From Thalassobaculum_A sp040219215 (lineage in GTDB: Bacteria > Pseudomonadota > Alphaproteobacteria > Thalassobaculales > Thalassobaculaceae): a stretch of 64,000 nt of DNA. Position numbers and translations under genes: made by a program. Positions 57,082 through 64,000 of the stretch are shown one piece after another. The notes under the pieces are model-generated. The model had not been told where the DNA came from. It searched no databases and was given only the letters and a program-made list of their open reading frames with translations. The DNA lies in NCBI RefSeq assembly GCF_040219215.1, contig NZ_JAVJSX010000033.1:62001-126000 (forward strand), written 5' to 3'. Position 1 is the stretch's first letter; every line of letters begins with the position of its first letter.

Positions 57082-58671
57082 TCACTTCACGTTGACGTAG
57101 TACAACATGAACTGGTTGTCGGCGCGCTGGGCCAGCTCGACGTTCGAACGCTTGCCCCAGGCCAGTCCCTGCTGGTGCAGCGGGATATAGCCGCGGTCTT
57201 CGTCGAGCAGCTTGAACGCCTCGTGGATCATCGCGTCACGCTTGGTGGCGTCGGTCTCGCTCAACACCTGGGTGGTGAGCTCGTCGATCCTGGCGTTGGA
57301 GTAGCCGCCGACGTTGAACTTGCCGCGACCATCGTCCGCCGGGGTGGCGATGATGTTGTACAGCACGTTCCAGCTGTCGAACGAGCCCGGGGTCCAGCCC
57401 AGCAGATAGAAGCTGGTGTCCCGCTTCGGTCGCAGGATCTTGGCAAAGTACTGGGCCTTCGGCTGAGCCAGCAGGTCGACCTTGACGCCGACCTTCGCCA
57501 GCATCGCAACCACCGCCTGACAGATCTTCTCGTCGTTGACGTAGCGGTTGTTCGGGCAATCCATGCCGACTTCGAAGCCGTTCGGATAGCCGGCCTCGGC
57601 CAGCAGCTTCTTCGACATCTCCGGATCGTGCTCAAGCCGCTTGAACTCGGCCGAGCGCGAGAACAGGAACGGCGAGATCATGATCGCCGACGGCTCGGAC
57701 AGGCCGCGCATGATCTTCTTCTGGATGGCGTTGACGTCAACCGCCCGGTAGAACGCCTCGCGCACCCGCTTGTCCTTGAACGGGTTCTTGCCCTTGACGT
57801 TGGAGTACTGGAGCTCGTCGAGTTCCTGATCCATCCCGAGGAAGATCGTCCGCAGTTCCGGACCGGCCAGCACGCTGGTGTTGGCGTCGCCTTCCAGGCG
57901 GTTCATGTCCTGGACCGGCACCGGGTACATCATGTCGATTTCGCCCGACAGCAGGGCGGCGACACGGGTCGAGTCGGAGCCGATCGGGGTGAAGACGACT
58001 TCGGTCAGATTGTGCTTCTTGTTCGCCGCATCCCACCAGGCGTCATACGGCTTCAACACGGTCTTCACGTCGGTCTCGCGCGAGACCAGCATGAACGGGC
58101 CGGTGCCGTTGGTGTTGCGGGTAGCGAAGTTTTCCTTTCCGCCGGTCACATCCGTCGGCGAGCCGGCATTGTTCGCCTCGGCCCACTCCTTGTCCATGAT
58201 GTACCAGGTCGCCCACTCGTAGTGCAGGATCGGGTTGGGCGCGTCGGTAACGAAATCGACCGTGTGGTCGTCGACCTTGACGATGTCGGTGACACCGGCG
58301 AGCCGGGTCTTCAGATCGGAGCCGTCGGCGCGGGTGCGGGCGGCCGTGAACAGCACATCGTCGGCGGTGAAGTCGTTACCGTTGTGGAACTTCACGCCCT
58401 TGCGCAGGTGGAAGCGCCAACGTGTCGGCTCGACGATCTCCCAGCTCTCAGCCAGAGCCGGCTCGATCTTCAATTCCGGATCGCGCCGGATCAGCCCCTC
58501 GTAGACGTTGCCGAGCAGGCCGAGCGTGAATGTCTCGTTCAGTGAATGCGGATCAAGCGCCTGGGCATCGCCCTGAAACGCCCATCGGAATGTCTTGGCT
58601 TCGGCGGGCGGGCTGGCCAACGCCCCCGCGACCACGGCCGCCGCCATGGCGGCCATCAAAGTCTTACGCAT
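57082..58671 (-). CDS. Family-5 ABC substrate-binding protein
   Basis: 529-aa periplasmic binding protein (SBP_bac_5). Sec signal MRKTLMAAMAAAVVAGALAS, cleavage after AEA near residue 25, then FRWAFQGDAQALDPHSLNET. WRFHLRKGVKFHNGNDFTAD near 90 and FKDKRVREAFYRAVDVNAIQ near 295 are family blocks. GGGAGC lies about 7 nt before ATG 58671. A good promoter candidate (58773-58801) lies 100 nt upstream. It heads the complete Opp operon that continues through OppBCDF to ribokinase and the amidohydrolase. Confidence 0.94.
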   Translation of the reverse strand: MRKTLMAAMAAAVVAGALASPPAEAKTFRWAFQGDAQALDPHSLNETFTLGLLGNVYEGLIRRDPELKIEPALAESWEIVEPTRWRFHLRKGVKFHNGNDFTADDVLFTAARTRADGSDLKTRLAGVTDIVKVDDHTVDFVTDAPNPILHYEWATWYIMDKEWAEANNAGSPTDVTGGKENFATRNTNGTGPFMLVSRETDVKTVLKPYDAWWDAANKKHNLTEVVFTPIGSDSTRVAALLSGEIDMMYPVPVQDMNRLEGDANTSVLAGPELRTIFLGMDQELDELQYSNVKGKNPFKDKRVREAFYRAVDVNAIQKKIMRGLSEPSAIMISPFLFSRSAEFKRLEHDPEMSKKLLAEAGYPNGFEVGMDCPNNRYVNDEKICQAVVAMLAKVGVKVDLLAQPKAQYFAKILRPKRDTSFYLLGWTPGSFDSWNVLYNIIATPADDGRGKFNVGGYSNARIDELTTQVLSETDATKRDAMIHEAFKLLDEDRGYIPLHQQGLAWGKRSNVELAQRADNQFMLYYVNVK

Positions 58672-58772
58672 TGTCAAAGCTCCCACGTGTGTCGCCTATA
58701 TCGCCCTCCCGGAACTGATGTCCGAGCTACGGCGTTCGACTGCAAGCGCCGGTCCCGCCGACGCGTGCAGGC

Positions 58773-58801
58773 AATAAAGCGGGTGAAGCCTAGCGCGTCA
58801 A
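58773..58801 (-). promoter_or_regulatory. Candidate promoter of the right-hand Opp operon
   Basis: Minus strand TTGACG (58801-58796), 17 bp, TTTATT (58778-58773). Spacing is optimal and both boxes match four or more positions. It would give a leader of about 95 nt. The 177-bp gap 58672-58848 holds no supported gene. Confidence 0.55.
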
Positions 58802-58848
58802 TCATAGTCCGGGCGGCATGCAGGGCCGATCGTGCCCGATCCGAGCCG

Positions 58849-60090
58849 CTACAGAAGCCCGATGGTTGCCCCGGTGGCGAGCGTCGCCAATGTCCCACCG
58901 ATGATCGACTTCATCCCGAGCGCCGCGATCTCGCCGCGTCTTTCGGGAACCAGCGCCGCGAGGCCGCCGATCATGATCCCGAGGCTGCCGAAGTTGGCGA
59001 ACCCGCAAAGCGCATACACCATGATCAGGCGGCTGCGCTCCGACAGCGCGTCCGCCGGCAGCTTCGCCATGTCGAGATACGCCACCAGCTCGTTCAACGC
59101 GGTCTTGGTGCCCATCAGCCGACCGCCGACCGCCGCCTCGTCCCACGGCACGCCAATCAGCCAGACCATCGGCCGCATGACCCACCCGAACACCCGGCCG
59201 AGCGACAACGGTTCACCCGCCACCATCGGCAACAGATCGAGGACCGCATCGACCAAACTGACCAAAGCCACCATGACCAGCAGCATCGCCACAATTCCGA
59301 GGAACAGCTGCAAACCGGCCTGGGTGCCCCGGGTGACCGCATCCATCGGTCCGCTCGCGTCGGACACAACGTCGATCGTCCCGCTGGTCGGCGGGCCCTC
59401 CGCCGGCACCATCAGCGCGGCGATCGCCAGCGCCGCGGGCGCGCTGACGATCGACGCTATCAACAGGTGGCCGACCGCGTCCGGCAACACGGGGCCAAGG
59501 ATCGTCGCGTACAGCACAAGCATGGTGCCGGCGATGGTGGCCATGCCGCATGTCATCATCATGAACAGCTCGCCACGGGTCATGCGGGCGATGTAAGGCC
59601 GCACCAGCAGCGGCGCTTCGACCATGCCGACGAAGATGTTGGCGGCTGTGGCCAAACCGACCGCCCCCCCGATCCCGAGCGCCCGTTCAAACACGTAGGC
59701 GAAGCCCTTCACGATCCACGGCAGGATCCGCCAGTAGGTCAGCAGTGCCGTGAGCGCCGACACCACGATCACCAGCGGCAGGGCCCGGAACGCCAGGATG
59801 AAGCTGGCTCCGGGCCGAGTCTCCTCGAACGGCAGCGGTCCGCCGCCCAGGTAGCCGAACACCAGGCTCGATCCGGCCTGGGTCGCTGCCTGCAGCGCCA
59901 GCACCCCGCCGTTCAGGGCGGCAAAGGCATCGCGTACCGCAGTGACGTGAAGCACGACCACCGCGACGGCGAGTTGAAGGCCGATGCCGGCAAGAACCGT
60001 GCGCGGCCTCACCGTCTGCCGGTTCTCGCTGATCGCCCAGGCGATCGCAAAGATGACGATCAGCCCGAAGCCTGACTGCAGCCGTTCCAT
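58849..60090 (-). CDS. Concentrative nucleoside transporter (NupC/CNT family)
   Basis: 413-aa inner-membrane symporter that takes up nucleosides with protons or sodium. ERLQSGFGLIVIFAIAWAIS begins the first segment; GLATAANIFVGMVEAPLLVR near residue 145 and RLMGTKTALNELVAYLDMAK near 325 are CNT signatures, the second holding the substrate/ion site (GTKxxxNE). About ten segments, length normal. ATG 60090 is used; an in-frame extension upstream runs antisense to the glyoxalase-like gene and is rejected. It precedes the Opp/ribokinase cluster, fitting nucleoside salvage. Confidence 0.93.
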   Translation of the reverse strand: MERLQSGFGLIVIFAIAWAISENRQTVRPRTVLAGIGLQLAVAVVVLHVTAVRDAFAALNGGVLALQAATQAGSSLVFGYLGGGPLPFEETRPGASFILAFRALPLVIVVSALTALLTYWRILPWIVKGFAYVFERALGIGGAVGLATAANIFVGMVEAPLLVRPYIARMTRGELFMMMTCGMATIAGTMLVLYATILGPVLPDAVGHLLIASIVSAPAALAIAALMVPAEGPPTSGTIDVVSDASGPMDAVTRGTQAGLQLFLGIVAMLLVMVALVSLVDAVLDLLPMVAGEPLSLGRVFGWVMRPMVWLIGVPWDEAAVGGRLMGTKTALNELVAYLDMAKLPADALSERSRLIMVYALCGFANFGSLGIMIGGLAALVPERRGEIAALGMKSIIGGTLATLATGATIGLL

Positions 60091-60246
60091 TGCCGCCCTT
60101 CCCGCATTGTCCCTGCGCGAAGTGTGACCATGGCTCTGGCCGGAAACAACCCGAGGAGCGCCAGCTGGCGGGCGCTGCACCATGGTCCCTGGACGGCGCC
60201 CGGGAATGTGGCATGGTCGCCCGGACAACCCTGGGGAGGACACGGC

Positions 60247-61083
60247 ATGCCCGCCCGTGACATCGACCACATCGTCGTCATGACCGGCGACCTCGAATCC
60301 GCACGCGCCGGCTGGGAGCAACTCGGGTTTACGACGACACCGCGAGCCGTCCACCCGTTCGGCACGGCCAACAGCCTGATTCAGTTCCAGGGCAACTTCG
60401 TCGAGCTGCTGGAGATCGACGATCCGGCGCGGATCCCCCCGACGGCCGACGGGTTCTTCAGCTTCGCCGACCACAACCGCGCGTTCCTGAAGGCCAGCGG
60501 CGAAGGCGCCTCGATGCTGGTCCTGAACAGCAACGACCGGGATGCCGACCGCGCCGGGTGGATCGATCTGGGCCTGCGCAGCTACGAGCCGGTCGATTTC
60601 GAGCGCAAGGCGCAACTGCCGGACGGCAGCGAAACACGAGTGGCATTCTCGTTGGCGTTTACCGGCGATCCGGCCTTGGCGGGCCTCGGCTTCTTCGTGT
60701 GCCAGCAGCACACGCCGGAGGCCTTCTGGAAACCTGCGTACCAGCAGCACCGCAATGGTGCGAACCGGATCACGGCCGTCACCCTGGGGGCACCGGATCC
60801 CGATTCGGCGCGGCCATTTCTTGAGGGATACTCAGGAGGCACCGCCGCCGAGACAGATCCTGATGGCAGCTACGCCGTAGCCTTGCACCGGGACCGGATC
60901 GACGTCGTGCCCGGCAGCCCGCCCGCGATGCCGGCGATGGAGATCGCGGTGGCCGACATCGAGGCGGCGGCGGCCTTGATTCCGGGGGCCTGGCGCGACG
61001 GCGATGCCGTGATCATCGCGCCGGAGATCACCAATGGCGTCACCGTGCGCCTGGTACAGCAATCCGGTACCACCAGCCGATGA
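60247..61083 (+). CDS. Glyoxalase-like-domain protein
   Basis: 278-aa VOC-fold protein of the Glyoxalase_3-like type. DIDHIVVMTGDLESARAGWE (residues 5-24) carries the first metal-ligand His, and NFVELLEIDDPARI near 56 the Glu of the same module; a second, degenerate module fills residues 150-270 (NRITAVTLGAPDPDSARPFL). The enzymatic role is unknown. GGGGAGGAC lies 6 nt before ATG 60247. Its stop overlaps the MFS gene (ATGA), so enzyme and carrier probably serve the same compound. Confidence 0.88.
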   Translation: MPARDIDHIVVMTGDLESARAGWEQLGFTTTPRAVHPFGTANSLIQFQGNFVELLEIDDPARIPPTADGFFSFADHNRAFLKASGEGASMLVLNSNDRDADRAGWIDLGLRSYEPVDFERKAQLPDGSETRVAFSLAFTGDPALAGLGFFVCQQHTPEAFWKPAYQQHRNGANRITAVTLGAPDPDSARPFLEGYSGGTAAETDPDGSYAVALHRDRIDVVPGSPPAMPAMEIAVADIEAAAALIPGAWRDGDAVIIAPEITNGVTVRLVQQSGTTSR

Positions 61084-62351
61084 CCGCCGACGCACAGACA
61101 GCCGACGCGGCGGCGCCCAGCATCCCGAGGCTGCTGGTCATCGTGTTCCTGCCGTTTGCCGGCGGCTATTTCCTGTCCTATCTGTTCCGCTCGATCAACG
61201 CGGTGATCGCGCCGCAGCTGACCGCCGAGGTGGGGCTGACCGCCGCCGATCTCGGTTTGCTGACCAGTTGCTACTTCCTGGCATTCGCCAGCTTCCAGCT
61301 GCCGCTCGGCGTGCTGCTCGACCGCTACGGTCCACGGCGCGTGCAGTCGGTGCTGTTGCTGTCCGCCGCCATCGGGGCGCTGCTGTTCGCCATCGGCGGT
61401 TCATTGGCTGAATTGGCGATCGCCCGTGCGCTGATCGGACTCGGGGCGGCCGGCGGCCTGATGTCGTCGTTCAAGGCAATCACCCTGTGGTTCCCGAAGG
61501 AGCGTTGGCCGCTGATCAACGGATGCTTCCTGGCGATGGGCGGGCTCGGCGCAATCGCAGCCACCGCGCCGCTGGAGGAAGCTCTGGAGGTCACGGACTG
61601 GCGGGGCGTGTTCCTGATCCTGGCGGCCGTCACCGTGGCGGTTGCCGCGGTCATCCGGTTCGTCGTTCCGGAGCGTGCCGCCCATGGCGTCGCCGGCGGC
61701 ACCCTGCAGGAGCAGATCGCCGGGTTCAAAACCGTGTTCGTCGACCGACTGTTCTGGCGGGTGGCGCCGCTGACCATCACCACGATGACCGCCAATCTGG
61801 CGATCCAGGGCCTGTGGGCCGGTCCCTGGCTGCGCGACGTCGCCGGGCTGGACCGTCACGGAGTCGCCGGCTACCTGCTCGCCATTGCCACCTCGATGAC
61901 AATCGGCTTCGTCGCATCCGGCGCGCTGGCTGATGTCTGCGGCCGGCGCGGCATTGGCCTGATCCCGGTAATCGGCTGGATGGCCGGGTCGTTCATCCTG
62001 ACCCAGGCGGTGATCACCTTCGAGTTGATGCCGACGGCAATGATGCCCTGGCTGGCTTTCGGACTGCTCGCCAACGGAGCGGCATTGGTCTATCCGCTGC
62101 TGAACCGGCACTTCGCGATCTCGCTGGCCGGGCGGGCCTCGACCGGTCTGAACATGCTGGCGTTCTTCGGGGCGTTCGCCGGTCAATACCTGTTGGGCGC
62201 GGCGATCGACCTGTGGCCGCTCGCCGAGTCCGGCGGCTATCGTCCTGAAGCCTATCGCTGGGCGTTCGGCGGATTGCTGGCCCTGCAGTGTACCAGTCTG
62301 CTGTGGTACTTCCTTCCCGGACGCACCTCGGAACCGGAGACTGCCCGTTGA
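61080..62351 (+). CDS. Major facilitator superfamily transporter
   Basis: 423-aa inner-membrane carrier with 12 predicted segments. FLPFAGGYFLSYLFRSINAV at the first helix, QLPLGVLLDRYGPRRVQSVL as the 2-3 loop motif, and LIGLGAAGGLMSSFKAITLW near residue 120 are the MFS hallmarks. The second half begins after VVPERAAHG near 205. The likely direction and substrate cannot be told. ATG 61080 overlaps the stop of the glyoxalase-like gene; its own stop overlaps a TTG start of the next gene, so three genes are chained. Confidence 0.92.
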   Translation: MTADAQTADAAAPSIPRLLVIVFLPFAGGYFLSYLFRSINAVIAPQLTAEVGLTAADLGLLTSCYFLAFASFQLPLGVLLDRYGPRRVQSVLLLSAAIGALLFAIGGSLAELAIARALIGLGAAGGLMSSFKAITLWFPKERWPLINGCFLAMGGLGAIAATAPLEEALEVTDWRGVFLILAAVTVAVAAVIRFVVPERAAHGVAGGTLQEQIAGFKTVFVDRLFWRVAPLTITTMTANLAIQGLWAGPWLRDVAGLDRHGVAGYLLAIATSMTIGFVASGALADVCGRRGIGLIPVIGWMAGSFILTQAVITFELMPTAMMPWLAFGLLANGAALVYPLLNRHFAISLAGRASTGLNMLAFFGAFAGQYLLGAAIDLWPLAESGGYRPEAYRWAFGGLLALQCTSLLWYFLPGRTSEPETAR

Positions 62352-62665
62352 GCCGCGACGTCAAGACCGAGGCCTTTGCCATGGCCTCCTTCGTCCTGTT
62401 GGTGAACACCCTGCGCACCCTGGTGCGCAAGGGATTGCTGGAGCGTGCGGAAGCGGTCGAGATGGTGGACGAGGCACGCCGCCAGCTCGACCAGCTGATT
62501 GCGGCCAACCGGACCGATCGCACAGTGATGCTCGAGCGCGAGCTCCTGGACTACGAAGCAATCTTCCGCGATATCGACGACCGGGCGGCCGAGGACCTGC
62601 TGCGCACCCTGCGCGACGCGTTGGACCGGATCATGGATGAGGGCGACGAACCGGTGGATGTCTGA
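62348..62665 (+). CDS. Small helical protein coupled to the MFS gene
   Basis: 105-aa soluble protein, nearly all helical: KTEAFAMASFVLLVNTLRTL, then ERAEAVEMVDEARRQLDQLI and ERELLDYEAIFRDIDDRAAE. The C-terminus is acidic (DEGDEPVDV). I recognise no family. I start it at TTG 62348, whose bases overlap the MFS stop (TTGA); ATG 62381 is possible and would lose eleven residues. It ends 6 bp before the convergent GNAT gene. Confidence 0.7.
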   Translation: MSRDVKTEAFAMASFVLLVNTLRTLVRKGLLERAEAVEMVDEARRQLDQLIAANRTDRTVMLERELLDYEAIFRDIDDRAAEDLLRTLRDALDRIMDEGDEPVDV

Positions 62666-62671
62666 ACGGCC

Positions 62672-63472
62672 CTATCCGGGTCCGATCACCAACTCGGCAC
62701 GCTCCTCCACGAGTTCAAAGCCCATAGCCTCATAACTGCGGCACGCGGCCCGGTTTTCCGCCGTGGCTCCAAGGGTCGCCAGACGAATGCCGTCGGCTGC
62801 CAGGGCCGACAGCAACGCGCCCATGACAATCCGAGCCAGGCCCTGCCCGCGGCGCTCCGGAACCGTCACGAAGTTTCCGAGATTGGCGATCGACAGGCCT
62901 GCATGCCGGGCAATCACGCCGCCGCAGGCTACCAGACGGCCGTTGTCGAAGAGTCCGACCAGCAGGTCGTCCAGCATCCAGCGCGAGAAGATCGTCGCCG
63001 GGTGATGCGTCCGATAGAATGCCACGATGGCTTCATAGTCCGCCTCGCCCAAGCGCCGGCAGCGCCGATCGGGCGGCGGCTGTTCAGCGACCGGTCGCAG
63101 GTAGTAGCGGATGCTCTGATCGGCAACCACCCGCTGGCCGCACAGGGCGACGATTGGTTCCCGCAGCGGCTCCGCCACGTGCAACTCGGCGCGCCGGCCC
63201 ACCGAACAGGCCAGGACCAGTTCGTGTGCGTCCAGGCTGCCCACGATGGTTCGAACGGTCACGTCGTCGAAGTCGATGCCCAGGACCACGCCCGCGCCAC
63301 CCCGGCCGATCAGAACCGTCCGGCTGCGATCCCCACCGCTGACGGCCGCCAGACCCGCCTCCAGGTACAGCCGGAACACCGGATTCCCGGCAATCAGGTG
63401 GCGGACCGCTTGGCGTTCGCGCTCCGACAGGTCTGCCAACTGCCGGAATCCGTCAGGAGAGTCGGCGACCAT
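62672..63472 (-). CDS. Two-part GNAT acetyltransferase
   Basis: 266-aa protein. The first 130 residues (ADLSERERQAVRHLIAGNPV, GVVLGIDFDDVTVRTIVGSL) form an N-terminal domain of the type seen in long GNAT proteins; residues 135-266 are the catalytic GNAT fold with NFVTVPERRGQGLARIVMGA (acetyl-CoA loop) and RAACRSYEAMGFELVEERAE. The acceptor is unknown. ATG 63472 follows AAGGGGGG by about 6 nt; a longer start at 63553 would overlap the divergent aminotransferase ATG. It is divergent from that aminotransferase gene. Confidence 0.88.
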   Translation of the reverse strand: MVADSPDGFRQLADLSERERQAVRHLIAGNPVFRLYLEAGLAAVSGGDRSRTVLIGRGGAGVVLGIDFDDVTVRTIVGSLDAHELVLACSVGRRAELHVAEPLREPIVALCGQRVVADQSIRYYLRPVAEQPPPDRRCRRLGEADYEAIVAFYRTHHPATIFSRWMLDDLLVGLFDNGRLVACGGVIARHAGLSIANLGNFVTVPERRGQGLARIVMGALLSALAADGIRLATLGATAENRAACRSYEAMGFELVEERAELVIGPG

Positions 63473-63551
63473 CCATGGCCCCCCTTTCGCCGAAAAATAG
63501 GCGTGATAAGGTCGCCGCCTGACACACCGTACCCCGTTCCGGGAGAACACC

Positions 63552-64000
63552 ATGAGCTTCCAGCCGAACTCTCCGGCGGCGCGCGACGTCGCCTATGTCC
63601 TGCACCCATACACCAACGCCAACGCCCACGAGGAACAGGGCCCGATGATCATCGAGCGTGGCGAGGGCGTCTATGTCTATGACGACGCCGGCAAGCCGTA
63701 CATCGAGGCGATGGCCGGGTTGTGGTGCGCGTCGCTCGGCTTCAGCGAAAGCCGGCTGGTCAAGGCCGCGACCGACCAGATGAACAAGCTGCCCTACTAC
63801 CACACCTTCGCGCACAAGGCGCATTTGCCGGGCATCGACCTGGCCGAGCGGCTGATCAAGCTGGCACCGGTGCCGATGTCGAAGGTGTTCTTCTGCGGCT
63901 CGGGCTCCGAAGCCAACGACACCGCGATCAAGCTGGTCTGGTACTACAACAATGCCCGCGGCCGTCATGCCAAGAAGAAGTTCATCAGCCGCATGAAGGG
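63552..64000 (+). CDS. Class III PLP-dependent aminotransferase, 3' end outside window
   Basis: The first 149 codons of an omega-type aminotransferase. After MSFQPNSPAARDVAYVLHPY comes GEGVYVYDDAGKPYIEAMAG (residues 37-56), LWCASLGFSESRLVKAATDQ, and VFFCGSGSEANDTAIKLVWY near 112-131, the PLP phosphate loop. The catalytic Lys lies beyond the window. Class III members transaminate beta-alanine, putrescine, taurine or amines with pyruvate as acceptor; the opening residues look like the aspartate/omega-aminotransferase group. GGGAG lies 7 nt before ATG 63552. Confidence 0.93.
   Translation, partial: MSFQPNSPAARDVAYVLHPYTNANAHEEQGPMIIERGEGVYVYDDAGKPYIEAMAGLWCASLGFSESRLVKAATDQMNKLPYYHTFAHKAHLPGIDLAERLIKLAPVPMSKVFFCGSGSEANDTAIKLVWYYNNARGRHAKKKFISRMK

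Noticed and set aside
60091..60750. N-terminal extension of the nucleoside transporter frame
   Set aside because: It runs antisense to the glyoxalase-like gene, which has a strong ribosome site and VOC motifs, and CNT proteins normally start near ATG 60090.

Overview
The window is compact, GC-rich bacterial chromosome, about two-thirds G+C by eye. The gene complement fits an alphaproteobacterium, probably a Rhodospirillales-like heterotroph. The reasons are the trmJ-cimA-cysS-nadE run, a YgfZ protein, a GNAT-C39/RimK pair and the large number of ABC uptake systems. The genus cannot be fixed from the sequence alone. I see no rRNA, tRNA, CRISPR array, insertion sequence, phage gene or plasmid function.

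Layout. Positions 1-3296 (minus) hold a family-5 (oligopeptide/dipeptide type) ABC importer with a Tat-dependent binding protein; its OppC runs off the left edge. Positions 3430-11661 (minus) carry housekeeping genes: a VOC protein, trmJ, cimA, cysS, nadE, a small conserved protein and a TTC38-like protein. Positions 11843-24633 are mixed: bcp, a TfoX-like protein, an endonuclease/exonuclease/phosphatase protein coupled to a PLD-VTT fusion, a DapA-like enzyme coupled to an esterase, an Fsr-like exporter, a TauD-type dioxygenase, a RibD-like reductase, two GT9 glycosyltransferases around a PAS protein, ygfZ and a thioesterase. Positions 24703-26317 hold PhyH plus DUF1028. Positions 26325-31947 (minus) run pyrE, GST, an FGGY kinase and a ribose-type ABC transporter.

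The most interesting locus is 34829-39676 (minus). A near-consensus TPP riboswitch at 39588-39676 precedes a branched-chain-amino-acid-type (Liv/HAAT) ABC transporter: binding protein, LivH, a fused LivM-LivG, then LivF. The four junctions overlap by 4 bp. The LivG half has a short helical region and no recognisable ABC signature. The riboswitch implies uptake of thiamine, a thiamine precursor or a related compound by a transporter class I do not know to be linked to thiamine.

Positions 39869-48098 (plus) hold a sulfotransferase-like protein, an unknown methyltransferase-like protein, a GNAT-peptidase C39 fusion, a RimK-type ATP-grasp ligase and an ATPase-less family-5 importer. Positions 48154-60090 hold two lipoproteins, an M20 amidohydrolase and a long minus-strand cluster: CNT nucleoside transporter, complete Opp system, ribokinase, amidohydrolase. 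The right end has a glyoxalase-like protein, an MFS carrier, a small helical protein, a GNAT protein and the start of a class III aminotransferase.

Gene packing is tight. Same-strand genes often overlap as ATGA or GTGA. Convergent pairs are usually separated by fewer than 40 bp. Two family-5 systems have a perfect 11-bp stem-loop between the binding-protein gene and the first permease gene, which probably sets unequal expression. A GFA-family gene at 32053-32430 is interrupted by one in-frame amber codon.
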